A DNA stretch of 64,000 nt, taken from CAG-877 sp045627525. GTDB lineage: Bacteria; Bacillota_I; Bacilli_A; RF39; UBA660. The stretch is taken from NCBI GenBank assembly GCA_045627525.1, contig JAZQNW010000006.1:62001-126000 (forward strand). Reading direction: 5' to 3'. Of this stretch, positions 7,495-16,824 are shown piece by piece (within the stretch, counting starts at the first letter, position 1; each line of letters starts with the position of its first letter). The position numbers were made by a program, and so were the translations under genes. The notes under the pieces are model-generated. The model was not told where the DNA came from. It ran no database searches and worked only from the letters and a program-made list of their open reading frames with translations.

Positions 7495-8059
7495 CTATGT
7501 ATAAATTTTCTAATATTTTTGGATTATAGTTTTTTAAATCATTTATATTTTCTTCTGGTATTAATATTTTATATGTAATGTTGTTATTAAAGGATTTACT
7601 AACTATTTTATAATTATTAAGAGTATATTCTAGGGTTTTTTGATTATCATAAGTAGTAGTTATTTCAATTAAATAACCCTTTATTACTTCAATAACATTT
7701 GAAATGCTTAATGTTTCTTGTAATGATTTTGTATATGCTCTTACTAGGCCACCAGTACCTAATTTAATACCGCCAAAGTAACGAACTGTTATTACTAATA
7801 TATTAATTAATTCTTCTTTAATTAATATATTTAACATTGGAAGACCAGCTGTTCCACCTGGTTCACCATCATCACTTGATTTTTGATAATTTTCTAATAT
7901 ATAGGCATAACAGTAATGAGTAGCTTTTGGATAAAGAGTTTTAACATTATTTAATTTTTCCTTTATTTCTTCTAAATTATTTACTTTGTATATTAATGTT
8001 ATAAATTTAGAATTTTTAATTATAATTTCACTTTTATAATTTTCCTTTACAGTTTTCAT
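7478..8059 (-). CDS. YigZ / IMPACT family protein
   Basis: 193 residues. The N-terminal UPF0029 (IMPACT) domain has KNSKFITLIYKV, ATHYCYAY, SSDDGEPGGTAGLPML and VRYFGGIKLGTGGLVRAY, which are hallmark motifs of the YigZ/YvyE family. A shorter ferredoxin-like C-terminal domain follows. The family is widespread; the mammalian relative affects translation control, but the bacterial role is not settled. The start has GGTGATTAC upstream and a TATAAT -10 at 8076-8081 on the minus strand, divergent from the permease gene. Confidence 0.92.
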   Translation of the reverse strand: MKTVKENYKSEIIIKNSKFITLIYKVNNLEEIKEKLNNVKTLYPKATHYCYAYILENYQKSSDDGEPGGTAGLPMLNILIKEELINILVITVRYFGGIKLGTGGLVRAYTKSLQETLSISNVIEVIKGYLIEITTTYDNQKTLEYTLNNYKIVSKSFNNNITYKILIPEENINDLKNYNPKILENLYIEKKEH

Positions 8060-8111
8060 GTAATCACCTAAATTTATTATACGTTATTTTATAGTTTATT
8101 TCTAGTTACTA

Positions 8112-8120
8112 TGTTATAAT
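8112..8120 (+). promoter_or_regulatory. Extended -10 promoter before the AI-2E family permease gene
   Basis: TGTTATAAT (TG-N-TATAAT) 19 bases before the start codon; no convincing -35 element. Confidence 0.55.
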
Positions 8121-8138
8121 TAATATGGAGGTTAGTGT

Positions 8139-9281
8139 ATGAAAAGAAATAATAAAGATCAGGGTGTTGATTATTCAAGCCTTAATGAAATATTATCTAC
8201 GGGTAGCAAATTAGTACATATTGTTTATGTAGTAACAATTATAGTATTAATATTATTAGGTACTTATCTATTAAGAGAATGGAAAATATTAGATCTTTTA
8301 GGAAAATTATTAGTTGTAATTTCACCAATATTTATTGGTATTATTATTGCTTGGTTATTTGATCCTTTGGTTAGATGGCTACAAACAAAAAAAATACCAA
8401 GAATAGCTGGTTGTATTATTATATATCTTTTTTTGATAGGATTAATATTTTTAGTTTTATATGCATTTTTTCCAATGCTTATAGGACAAGTTACTGATTT
8501 TATTGGTACTATCCCAGATTTATTAAAAGAGTTAAGACAATTTGCTGATAAGTTCTTCTCATCTGTTCAAACTAGTGAATTTAATGTTGATAGTATTAAG
8601 AATGGTTTTTACAATTCGATGGAGACATTTGGAGCTAACTTGACTACGGATTTACCTAATAAGTTAATAAATGCTGGTAAGGCATTAATTAGTGGTGGAG
8701 CTAATTTTGTATTAGGACTTATGATAGGTTTTTATATGTTATTTGACTTTGATAAACTAAATAAGAAAATTTTAAAATGTATTCCAAAAAGTTGGAAAGC
8801 TAATTATAAGGAATTAGCATCTAGATTAAATACTTCTTTAAGAAATTATGTTCAAGGTGTTTTCTTAATTATGTTTTTAGTGTTTGTTACACAAAGTATA
8901 GGACTTACAATAGCTGGTTTAAAGGCACCATTAGTATTTGCATTGTTCTGTGCTATTACTGATATTATTCCATATTTTGGTCCATATATTGGAGCTATTC
9001 CTGCTGTGTTAGTTGGATTTACAATTTCACCAGCAACTGGAATATTCTGTATTATTTCTATAGTTATTGTTCAAGTATTAGAAAATAATTTTTATCAACC
9101 ATTAATTATGGGACACACTATGCAATTACATCCTGTTACTATTATGGTTGGACTATTGATTTTTGGGCATTTCTTTGGTATATTAGGTATGGTACTAGCA
9201 ACACCTATAGTTGCTTGTATTAAAATTGTATTTATGTTTATTAATGAAAAATTGCATTTTATGGAAGCAATTACTAAGTAA
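8139..9281 (+). CDS. AI-2E family transporter (PerM/YtvI-like permease)
   Basis: 380-residue polytopic membrane protein with about eight hydrophobic segments. Landmarks are the N-terminal pair of segments, the extracytoplasmic helical domain (about 110-180), FVLGLMIGFYMLFDFDKL and the C-terminal pore-like block with ITDIIPYFGPYIGAIPAVLVG and NNFYQPLIMG. These are typical of the AI-2E/UPF0118 superfamily, whose members export small molecules or act as ion antiporters. The substrate here is unknown. The start has GGAGG. It lies directly upstream of the alanine T-box, but no shared function is implied. Confidence 0.92.
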   Translation: MKRNNKDQGVDYSSLNEILSTGSKLVHIVYVVTIIVLILLGTYLLREWKILDLLGKLLVVISPIFIGIIIAWLFDPLVRWLQTKKIPRIAGCIIIYLFLIGLIFLVLYAFFPMLIGQVTDFIGTIPDLLKELRQFADKFFSSVQTSEFNVDSIKNGFYNSMETFGANLTTDLPNKLINAGKALISGGANFVLGLMIGFYMLFDFDKLNKKILKCIPKSWKANYKELASRLNTSLRNYVQGVFLIMFLVFVTQSIGLTIAGLKAPLVFALFCAITDIIPYFGPYIGAIPAVLVGFTISPATGIFCIISIVIVQVLENNFYQPLIMGHTMQLHPVTIMVGLLIFGHFFGILGMVLATPIVACIKIVFMFINEKLHFMEAITK

Positions 9282-9288
9282 TAAAATG

Positions 9289-9470
9289 TTGACTGAAGAC
9301 GAGTATTAAGATAATTATTTTTTAGAGAGTTAGTGTTTGGTGTAAACTAATATATAATTCTTAAGAAGCTACTTCACGAGTTTTATCGGGATGACCGTTA
9401 TGAAAATTAAGACCTAGATAGGATGGTACCGGACTTTGTCCTCCTATTGTAGGTCTTTTGTTTGTTTTAA
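9289..9470 (+). ncRNA. T-box riboswitch, alanine specifier
   Basis: Leader RNA that senses uncharged tRNA. The stem I lower part pairs GAAG (9295-9298) with CTTC (9372-9375). Opposite an AGTA motif (9302-9305) lies the specifier loop GAAGCTA, giving the codon GCT (9368-9370), alanine. The T-box core GGATGGTACC (9421-9430) carries TGGT, complementary to a tRNA end ACCA. The terminator is AAGACCTA (9409-9416) with TAGGTCTT (9450-9457) and a T-rich tail. The predicted tRNA-Ala effector agrees with alaS downstream. Two kinase genes lie between leader and alaS, so they should share this control. Confidence 0.92.
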
Positions 9471-9479
9471 GGAGGATTT

Positions 9480-10028
9480 ATGAGGATAATTATCATTGGT
9501 GGGGCGGCTGGAAGTGGTAAGAATACTTTGGGAATATTATTAAAAGAACAACTTCAGGAATATGGCTATAAACCTTGTGTTATGAGACTAACTGAGACTT
9601 TATATTCATATGCTAAAAATTATTTTAATTGGAATGAATGCGAAGAGAAGCCACGTGAGTTTTTGCAAAAAATGGGTATTGAAATAATTAAAGAAAAATT
9701 AAATAAAAAGACTTTCTTAATAGATAGAACAATGGAAGATATAGAAATACTTAGTGAATTTTTTGATACTTTTATTATTACTGATGCTAGATTAAAAGAA
9801 GAATTTATTGAATTTGATAGAAGATTTAGTGATGTAACAAAAATACTTTTATTTAGAGAAAATTATGATAATGGATTAGATGAGTCGTTGAGAAATCATA
9901 TTACAGAAAAAGATTTGAATGACTTTGATGATTTTGATTATAAAATAAAAAATACTGATATAGACGAGCTTCGTGAAGAAGCTAAATATATTGTTAAGCA
10001 TTTAGAAAGAGGTGGAAATAATGAATAA
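9480..10028 (+). CDS. P-loop nucleotide (deoxynucleoside monophosphate) kinase-like protein
   Basis: 182 residues with Walker A GGAAGSGKNT at residues 7-16 and the general layout of small NMP kinases: a substrate-binding helix after the P-loop, TFLIDRTMEDIEIL, then IITDARLKEEF and a C-terminal helix pair. It resembles phage-type deoxynucleotide monophosphate kinases, but the substrate is not established. It is the first gene behind the alanine T-box and overlaps the next kinase gene by eight bases. Why a nucleotide kinase should follow alanine charging is not evident; this could be simple operon sharing. Confidence 0.7.
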   Translation: MRIIIIGGAAGSGKNTLGILLKEQLQEYGYKPCVMRLTETLYSYAKNYFNWNECEEKPREFLQKMGIEIIKEKLNKKTFLIDRTMEDIEILSEFFDTFIITDARLKEEFIEFDRRFSDVTKILLFRENYDNGLDESLRNHITEKDLNDFDDFDYKIKNTDIDELREEAKYIVKHLERGGNNE

Positions 10029-10581
10029 ATTAATAGCAGTAGTAGGAATGGCAGGTAGTGGTAAATCTGTTGCGACTGATTATTTAGAGAATGAAGGATG
10101 GAGGAAGATTTATTTTGGAGGAGTCGTTTTAGATAAACTTAAAGAAAATAATTTAGAAGATACACCAGCCAATGAAAAAATGATGCGTGAAAAATTAAGA
10201 AAAGATTATGGTATGGCTGCGATGGCTGTTGTTTTATTACCTAAAATAGAGGAATCTATTAAGAATAATAATACTATTTTAGATGGTTTATATTCATGGG
10301 ATGAATATGTAGTTTTACATGAAAAATTTGGTGATAAATTAAAATTAATTTGTGTAGTTTGCGATAAAGACATAAGACATGAAAGAATTGCGAATAGACC
10401 AAATAGACCTTTTAATAAAGAAGAAATTGATATAAGAGATACATCTGAAATTGAAAATTTAGCTAAGGGTGGTCCTATTGCTTATGCAGATTATTATATA
10501 TTTAATAATGGGACAGTTGATGATTATGAAAAAAGATTATTAGAAATATTAGATGATATAGATAAACATGAAGGGAAGTAA
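10021..10581 (+). CDS. UPF0200-like P-loop kinase (dephospho-CoA kinase-like)
   Basis: 186 residues. Walker A GMAGSGKS is at about 8-15. The C-terminal half has R-x-x-R-P (RIANRPNRPF), then EIDIRDTSEIENLAKGG and IAYADYYIFNNGT. This pattern is typical of the UPF0200/dephospho-CoA kinase-like family, common in archaea and some Bacillota. The substrate is unknown. The start at 10021 is chosen for AGAGGTGG upstream; it overlaps the previous gene. alaS follows after five bases. Confidence 0.75.
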   Translation: MNKLIAVVGMAGSGKSVATDYLENEGWRKIYFGGVVLDKLKENNLEDTPANEKMMREKLRKDYGMAAMAVVLLPKIEESIKNNNTILDGLYSWDEYVVLHEKFGDKLKLICVVCDKDIRHERIANRPNRPFNKEEIDIRDTSEIENLAKGGPIAYADYYIFNNGTVDDYEKRLLEILDDIDKHEGK

Positions 10582-10586
10582 TATAT

Positions 10587-13280
10587 ATGAAGTATATGAG
10601 TCATGATGATATAAGAAATACATGGTTTAGATTTTTTGAAGAAAAAAAGCATAAGAGAATTGAAAGTGCTTCATTGATACCAGTTGATGATGATAGTTTG
10701 TTATGGGTTAATGCTGGAGTTACACCATTAAAAAAATATTTTGATGGTTCTATAGTTCCAGAATCTAGAAGAATGGTTGATATTCAAAAATGTATTAGAA
10801 CAAATGATATTGATAATGTGGGTGTTACAAAAAGACATCAAACATTTTTTGAGATGATGGGTAATTTTTCAGTTGGAGATTATTTTAAAGATGAAGCTAT
10901 TGCTTATTCTTGGGAATTATTAACTAGTGATAAATATTTTGGCATTGATAAGAATTTATTATATGTTACAATTTATCCTACTGATGAGGAAGCAAGAAAA
11001 AAATGGATTGAAGTTGGAATGATTGAAGATCACATTGTACCATTAGAAGAAAATTTTTGGGAAATTGGTGAAGGGCCTTGTGGTCCAGACTCCGAACTTT
11101 TTTATGACAGAGGAGAAAAATATGATCCAGATGGTGATGCATTAGAAAAGTTTAAAAAAGATGAGGATCAAGAAAGATATATTGAAATTTGGAACAATGT
11201 ATTTAGTCAATATAATTCTAAAGCAGGTAAAAAACGTAGTGAATATGAAGAATTGCCTAGTAAGAATATTGATACGGGTGCTGGCTTGGAAAGATGGTGT
11301 TGTATATTTCAAAATGCTGATAGTAGTTTTGAAACAGATTTATTTCAACCTATTATTAGACATATAGAAGAATTAGCAGGGGCTTTATATTGTGGCCAAA
11401 AGGAATATAAAATAATTGCTGATCATATTAGAGCTATTACTTTTGCTTTGGCAGATGGTGCTTCTTTTGAAAATGTTGGTCGTGGATATGTTCTTAGAAG
11501 ACTTTTAAGACGAAGTGTTAGAGTTGGGAAACAATTAGAACTAGAATGTCCATTTATGTATAAACTTGTTTCTGATGTTGTTGATGTTATGAAAGATGCT
11601 TATCCATACTTAGTTGAAAAAAGACCTTTTATTGAAACTATAGTTTTAGAAGAAGAAAAATTATTTTTGAAGACTTTGGATGCTGGAGAAAGACGTTTAA
11701 GACAAGTTGTAAAAAATTCAAATGATGGTGTTATTAGTGGCGAAGAAGCTTTCAAATTATATGATACTTATGGTTTTCCATTTGAATTAACTTTAGAATA
11801 TTTGAATGAACTTGGCTATACTGTTTCTAAGGAAGAATTTGATAAATATATGAACATTCAAAAAGAAACTGCTAGAAAAAATACTAAAAATATTAGTGCT
11901 ATGGCTAGTCAAAAAAAGGTATTATTAGAGTTTAAAGACAAAAGTCAATTTGCTTATGGAATATATAGATTAAAGAGTCATGTTATTGCTATTTTCTCAA
12001 AAGATGAAATAGTTTCTAAATTGACTCATGATGGATATATAGCTTTAGATAGAACTTGTTTTTATGCTGAGGCAGGTGGGCAAGTAAGTGATACTGGTAT
12101 GATTATTGGTAAAACATTTAAAGCTAGAGTTTTGGATGTATTTAAAGCTCCAAATGGTCAACATATACATAAGGTAAAACTTTTAGATGGAGTAATTAAT
12201 GCTTCAGATGAATGTGAACTTGTAATTGATAAAGATAGACGAAGAAAAATAGAAAATAATCATTCTAGTGTTCATATTCTTCAATATGCTTTGCAACAAG
12301 TTATATCAAATAATATTAAACAAGCTGGTAGTTATGTTGATGATGAAAAATTAAGATTTGATTTTACTTATTCTGGAAAAATTACTGATGATATATTAGT
12401 AGAAGTTGAAAAGTATGTTAATAATATGATTGATAAGCAACTAATAGTTTCTACTGAAGTTATGCCATTAGATAAGGCTAAAAAAATGGGAGCTATGGCT
12501 TTATTTGATGAAAAATATGGTGATAATGTTAGAGTTGTAAAAATTGGTAAATCTATGGAACTATGTGGTGGTACCCATACTTCTAATACAAAAGAAATTG
12601 GTCGTTTTGCGATTTATTCATGGGAATCTAAAGGAAGTAATATTTATAGAGTAGAAGCTGCTACTGGTTCTAGAATTGAAAGAGTTATGTTAGAGGTTGC
12701 AAAACCATATAATGATGAATTAATAAAATTATTAGTAAAAGCTAAAAATATTTTAGATATGGCTAAATCAGAGAAGATAAAATTAAATTTTGATATTGAT
12801 ATTCAAAATAAAAAGATTAATTCATATAAAGATTTAATAATTAGTAAAAATGAACTTTTATATGTTCAACAAGAAGTAAGAGATTTAGAAAAAAAATTCA
12901 ATTCTTTAAGGGAACAAAAGTCTTTACAAAATTTAGATGAATATGAAAAAAATGTAAAAGATTATAATGGAACATTAGGTTTAATTATGAAAGTTGAAAA
13001 TAAAGATTCTAATCTTTTAAAAGCTATTGCTGATTCTTTGATTCAAATTATGGGTAATGGTTTAGTATTCTTCGCAAATGTAAAAGATAATAATAGCATT
13101 AACTTTATTTGTCGTAGTAATTGTCATGTTAATGCTGAAATGGCTATTAAAAGTGCTTCTATTATGGCTGATGGTAATGGTGGAGGAAGTCCAACTTTTG
13201 CTCAAGGTGGAGGAAAAGACATTAATAAATTAGACGAAATATTTGAACATATTGGAAAGATGATTTATGACGAAAAGTAA
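10587..13280 (+). CDS. alaS: Alanyl-tRNA synthetase
   Basis: Charges tRNA-Ala, 897 residues. The class II catalytic domain (about 1-260) shows NAGVTPLKKYFDG, KCIRTNDIDNVG and RHQTFFEMMGNFSVGDYFK. The KCIRTND form lacks the GGKHND version, as in one clade of AlaS. The editing domain has the HSSVH metal motif (about 560) and CGGTHTSNTKEIG (about 660). The C-Ala region ends with the Gly-rich GNGGGSPTFAQGGG. The start 10587 is preceded by GGGAAG. Control by the alanine T-box at 9289 is predicted. It overlaps holA by 14 bases. Confidence 0.97.
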   Translation: MKYMSHDDIRNTWFRFFEEKKHKRIESASLIPVDDDSLLWVNAGVTPLKKYFDGSIVPESRRMVDIQKCIRTNDIDNVGVTKRHQTFFEMMGNFSVGDYFKDEAIAYSWELLTSDKYFGIDKNLLYVTIYPTDEEARKKWIEVGMIEDHIVPLEENFWEIGEGPCGPDSELFYDRGEKYDPDGDALEKFKKDEDQERYIEIWNNVFSQYNSKAGKKRSEYEELPSKNIDTGAGLERWCCIFQNADSSFETDLFQPIIRHIEELAGALYCGQKEYKIIADHIRAITFALADGASFENVGRGYVLRRLLRRSVRVGKQLELECPFMYKLVSDVVDVMKDAYPYLVEKRPFIETIVLEEEKLFLKTLDAGERRLRQVVKNSNDGVISGEEAFKLYDTYGFPFELTLEYLNELGYTVSKEEFDKYMNIQKETARKNTKNISAMASQKKVLLEFKDKSQFAYGIYRLKSHVIAIFSKDEIVSKLTHDGYIALDRTCFYAEAGGQVSDTGMIIGKTFKARVLDVFKAPNGQHIHKVKLLDGVINASDECELVIDKDRRRKIENNHSSVHILQYALQQVISNNIKQAGSYVDDEKLRFDFTYSGKITDDILVEVEKYVNNMIDKQLIVSTEVMPLDKAKKMGAMALFDEKYGDNVRVVKIGKSMELCGGTHTSNTKEIGRFAIYSWESKGSNIYRVEAATGSRIERVMLEVAKPYNDELIKLLVKAKNILDMAKSEKIKLNFDIDIQNKKINSYKDLIISKNELLYVQQEVRDLEKKFNSLREQKSLQNLDEYEKNVKDYNGTLGLIMKVENKDSNLLKAIADSLIQIMGNGLVFFANVKDNNSINFICRSNCHVNAEMAIKSASIMADGNGGGSPTFAQGGGKDINKLDEIFEHIGKMIYDEK

Positions 13281-14205
13281 TTATTTAGTAGAAGGCAATG
13301 ATTTCATATCTGTTCAAAATGTTATAAAAGATCTTATAATTAAAAATAATTTTAGTGGTGTAGATATTAATTCTTATGATATGGATGATGTTTCTTTAGA
13401 TTTAGCTTTAGAAGATTTAGATACTTATGGTTTGTTTTCTAATAAAAAGATAATTATTATAAATAATATTGAATCTATTAATCAGGAAGAAAATAAAAAA
13501 AATATTGATCATTTATATCAATATTTGGATAATGCTAGTGGTGATAATTTATTAATAATTTGTAGTAAAAAATTAAATAATACTTTAAAATTTACTAAAG
13601 AATTAAAGAAACGCTTAGAATATGTTAAAGCTGAATTAAATAGTTTGGAATTTATAAAAGCAGAATTAAAAGATTATAAATTAGATCCAGGAGTTTCTAA
13701 TTTGATATTAGAGTATTGTGGTGATGATATTACTAAAATTTTAAATGAATGTTTAAAGTTAAAAAACTATAAATTGAAAGATAAAAAAATATCTAAAAAT
13801 GATATTAGTGATATTTGTATAAAAAAATTAGGTGATCCTACTGAATTAACGTTTGCTTTTAGTAGATCTTTAGCTGAACGAAATAAGAAAGAGGCATTAT
13901 TAAAATATCATGAATTATTAGATTATAATGTTGAGCCTCTTGGTATAATAGGTCTTTTAGCAAGTCAAATAAGAATTATTTATCAAGTTAAAATATTATT
14001 AGATGAAGGAATGTCAAAAGATGAAATAGCTAATCAGTTGGATGTTAAGGCTTTTAGAATTACAAAGACTATGGAATTATTAAAGTATTATTCTTCTAAA
14101 GAATTATTGAATTTATTAGTTAAATTACAAAAGATAGATTTACAAATAAAAACAACTAATGTTGATGCTAATCATTTGATAGAAATGTTTATTTTAAATA
14201 TTTAA
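13267..14205 (+). CDS. holA: DNA polymerase III delta subunit
   Basis: Clamp-loader subunit that opens the beta sliding clamp, 312 residues. The N-terminal region begins with YLVEGNDFISVQNVIKDLI and has the clamp-contact region SLDLALEDLDTYGLFSNKKIIIINN. The C-terminal collar domain has LGDPTELTFAFSRSLAERNKKEAL, PLGIIGLLASQIRIIYQVKILL and the closing LLKLQKIDLQIKTT-like helix. These match HolA, although P-loop residues are absent, as expected for delta. It overlaps alaS and so is likely under the same T-box. The common neighbour rpsT is not present; a strong terminator follows. Confidence 0.92.
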   Translation: MTKSNYLVEGNDFISVQNVIKDLIIKNNFSGVDINSYDMDDVSLDLALEDLDTYGLFSNKKIIIINNIESINQEENKKNIDHLYQYLDNASGDNLLIICSKKLNNTLKFTKELKKRLEYVKAELNSLEFIKAELKDYKLDPGVSNLILEYCGDDITKILNECLKLKNYKLKDKKISKNDISDICIKKLGDPTELTFAFSRSLAERNKKEALLKYHELLDYNVEPLGIIGLLASQIRIIYQVKILLDEGMSKDEIANQLDVKAFRITKTMELLKYYSSKELLNLLVKLQKIDLQIKTTNVDANHLIEMFILNI

Positions 14206-14206
14206 T

Positions 14207-14244
14207 GAAAACATGTAAATTATTTAAAAGTTTACATGTTTTTT
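14207..14244 (+). terminator. Terminator after holA
   Basis: Twelve-base perfect stem AAAACATGTAAA/TTTACATGTTTT with an 11-base loop and a T tail. Confidence 0.88.
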
Positions 14245-14301
14245 ATTGTATTAGTATTATTGAAATGATAAAATTAATTCAAGAGAATAGAGATGTATTT
14301 T

Positions 14302-15294
14302 ATGGAAAAAGAAAAGTTTGAACATGCCAAAGAACAATTTTTAATTGATGATAAAATATTAAAAACAAAAACAAAGAGAATTAAACGTATTATTACCATT
14401 ATATATTTATGTATTTATTTTTCTTTCTTGTTTTATTACATCTATAATCGATTATATATTCAAGTCGGTGATATTGCAGTTGCAATTTTTCTTCCATTGT
14501 TTGGATTTGCATTTGGTTTTATATTTTTTATTATTATTGGATTCATAGTTATTGAATTATTAACAAAAAAAGATGCAAAGAAACGTAATTCTTCTTATGC
14601 TGAATATAATAGATTATTTAAAGAAGTTTATGTTGCAGAGACCTTAAAAAAGACTTTTGATAATCTTGTATATGATTCAAATAAGGGATTAGACGAAGAA
14701 GTACTTAAAGCTACTCATATGATATATACTGGTGATATTTATAGTTCTAATGATTATGCTGAAGGTACATATAAAAATGTAAGATTTAGACAAGCCGATG
14801 TTCATATAGAAGAAGAGAGAGAAGAAACAGACAAAGATGGAAATACAAGGACATACTATGTAACTATTTTTTATGGTAAATGGATGATATTTGATTTTAA
14901 TAAGAACTTTAAATCAAATATCTTAATAGAACCGGGGATTGCTAGAAAATATGGTTCTGTGCTTCCTAAATTTAAATGCGTTGAAACAGAGTCTGAAGAA
15001 TTTAATAAACATTTTTTTATTCAAGCTGATGATTTACATGATGCTTTTTATATACTTACCCCACAGTTTATGGAAGAAGTATTAGTTCTTAATGCCAAAA
15101 ATAAAAAGGATTTAACGATGTGTTTTTATAATAATCAATTATTTATAGGACTTGATAATGGAAAAGATTCTTTTGAATTAGATTTGAAAAATAATAAAAG
15201 TGAGCAGGAAATTATTGATGATATTTATAATGATATAAAAACGATAACTCAGTTTATAGATGGATTACAATTAGATAATCAATTATTTAAATAA
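14302..15294 (+). CDS. DUF3137-family membrane protein (paralogue 1)
   Basis: 330 residues with two hydrophobic segments near the N-terminus (about 30-50 and 58-90) and a large soluble domain. The soluble domain has GDIYSSNDYAEGTYKNVRF, ADVHIEEE, DGNTRTYYVTIFYGKWMIFDFNK and HDAFYILTPQFMEEV, typical of DUF3137 proteins, which are usually found beside lemA. The function is unknown; a membrane-associated stress or envelope role is proposed for such loci. ATG 14302 is preferred for its AGAGAT site; ATG 14293 is possible. The next gene is a close paralogue. Confidence 0.8.
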   Translation: MEKEKFEHAKEQFLIDDKILKTKTKRIKRIITIIYLCIYFSFLFYYIYNRLYIQVGDIAVAIFLPLFGFAFGFIFFIIIGFIVIELLTKKDAKKRNSSYAEYNRLFKEVYVAETLKKTFDNLVYDSNKGLDEEVLKATHMIYTGDIYSSNDYAEGTYKNVRFRQADVHIEEEREETDKDGNTRTYYVTIFYGKWMIFDFNKNFKSNILIEPGIARKYGSVLPKFKCVETESEEFNKHFFIQADDLHDAFYILTPQFMEEVLVLNAKNKKDLTMCFYNNQLFIGLDNGKDSFELDLKNNKSEQEIIDDIYNDIKTITQFIDGLQLDNQLFK

Positions 15295-15307
15295 CTTGGA
15301 GGTATTT

Positions 15308-16255
15308 ATGAATAATAATCAAAATATTGATAATGAAATAAAAAATACAAAAATTGTTACTTTTGAAGAATTAGAAGAGTCTAGAATAAAATATAGAAAT
15401 ACTATTTTAATATGTATTTTAGTAGTTATTGGAATTACTGCTTTAATATTGGCTTTCAACATAGATTCAACATTTTTACCTTTTGTTATAATATTATTTG
15501 TTGTTATTTCAGTATTTATTTGTTCTAAACCTAATAAAAAATATAAAAGTAATTTTAAGGATTATTTTGTTAAAGCGTCTTTAAATAATATATTTACTGA
15601 TTTAGTATATAAACCGGATTCTGGTATTTCAAGAGATGTTATTGCTAGTACTGGTATGATGTATATGGGGGATATTTATACTTCAAATGATTATATATCC
15701 GGTAAATATAAGAACATTAATGTTGTTCAAGCTGATGTTCATATTCAAGAAGAACATCAAACTACAGATTCAGATGGTAATACTACAACAACATATGTAA
15801 CTATATTTAAAGGTAGATGGATGATATTTGACTTTAATAAAACATTTAAGGCTAATGTTCAAGTATGCCAAAAGGGATTTGGAAATAATAAAGTAAATAC
15901 GTTATTTTCAAAATCTAGGTATCAAAAAGTAGAAATGGAGTCAGATGATTTCAATAAAAGATTTAAAACTTATGCTCAAGATCCACATGATGCTTTTTAT
16001 ATATTAACGCCATCTTTAATGGAAAAAATAACTAGATTAGATGATAATAATAAAGGAAAATTGTTATTATGTTTTATAAATAATCAGTTACATGTTGGTA
16101 TTTATGATAATAAAGATTCTTTTGAACCAACTAGTTGTTTTAAGAAACTTGATATTAATAAAATATCTACTATGATATCTACAGATATTAGTAAAATTAC
16201 TATGTTTGTTGATGAATTAAATTTAGATAATGATTTATTTCGAAAGGGGGTGTAG
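15308..16255 (+). CDS. DUF3137-family membrane protein (paralogue 2)
   Basis: 315 residues; two hydrophobic segments (about 37-75) and a soluble domain parallel to paralogue 1: MGDIYTSNDYISGKYKNI, ADVHIQEEHQTTDSDGNT, TIFKGRWMIFDFNKTFK, HDAFYILTPSLMEKI. The two copies are clearly from a tandem duplication but have diverged, especially in the N-terminal cytoplasmic part. Start 15308 is fixed by GGAGG. lemA starts four bases after the stop, so the three genes form one operon. Confidence 0.82.
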   Translation: MNNNQNIDNEIKNTKIVTFEELEESRIKYRNTILICILVVIGITALILAFNIDSTFLPFVIILFVVISVFICSKPNKKYKSNFKDYFVKASLNNIFTDLVYKPDSGISRDVIASTGMMYMGDIYTSNDYISGKYKNINVVQADVHIQEEHQTTDSDGNTTTTYVTIFKGRWMIFDFNKTFKANVQVCQKGFGNNKVNTLFSKSRYQKVEMESDDFNKRFKTYAQDPHDAFYILTPSLMEKITRLDDNNKGKLLLCFINNQLHVGIYDNKDSFEPTSCFKKLDINKISTMISTDISKITMFVDELNLDNDLFRKGV

Positions 16256-16258
16256 TAA

Positions 16259-16801
16259 ATGAATGGGTTAATTATTGCTATTGGAGTAGTAGTTTTAATA
16301 TTACTAATTTGGTTTATTGCAGTATCTAATAAATTAAATAAAGCAATTGTTAAAATTGAAGAAGCTGATTCTGATATTGATGTTGCTTTAACAAAAAGAT
16401 ATGATGTTTTAACTAAAATGTTGGATACTGTTAAAGGATATGCTAAACATGAAAAAGAAGTTATAATTGAAACAATAAATCTTAGAAAAGGTATGAGTAT
16501 TTCTGAAAAAAATGAAGCTAATAATAAAATGGATGAAGCTTTTGGTAAACTTAATGTAGTTGCTGAAAATTATCCGGATTTAAAAGCTTCTGAAAATTTT
16601 AAGACTTTACAATTATCTATTAGCGATGTTGAAGAACATCTACAAGCTTCAAGAAGATTGTATAATGCTAATGTTTCTAGATTTAATCAAATGATTGTTA
16701 CATTCCCAACTAGCATTGTTGCTGGAATGAAGAGCTTAAAGAAAAAAGATTTCTTTGAAGCAGAAGAGATAAAAAAACAAGATGTAAAAATTGAATTTTA
16801 A
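16259..16801 (+). CDS. lemA: LemA family protein
   Basis: 180 residues: one N-terminal membrane segment (about 3-24) followed by the long helical LemA domain (NKLNKAIVKIEEADSDIDVALTKRYD, LVKML-type helix, ASRRLYNANVSRFNQMIVTFPTSIVA). LemA proteins are found next to DUF3137 or TPM-domain genes and are thought to be membrane-linked scaffolds; the precise role is not known. The start has a GGGGGTG ribosome site overlapping the stop of the preceding gene. Confidence 0.93.
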   Translation: MNGLIIAIGVVVLILLIWFIAVSNKLNKAIVKIEEADSDIDVALTKRYDVLTKMLDTVKGYAKHEKEVIIETINLRKGMSISEKNEANNKMDEAFGKLNVVAENYPDLKASENFKTLQLSISDVEEHLQASRRLYNANVSRFNQMIVTFPTSIVAGMKSLKKKDFFEAEEIKKQDVKIEF

Positions 16802-16824
16802 AAGTAGACTAATGTCTACTTTTT
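16800..16824. terminator. Bidirectional terminator lemA / rarA
   Basis: Perfect AAAAGTAGAC/GTCTACTTTT stem with a TAAT loop; it overlaps the lemA stop and reaches into the rarA 3' end. Confidence 0.88.
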
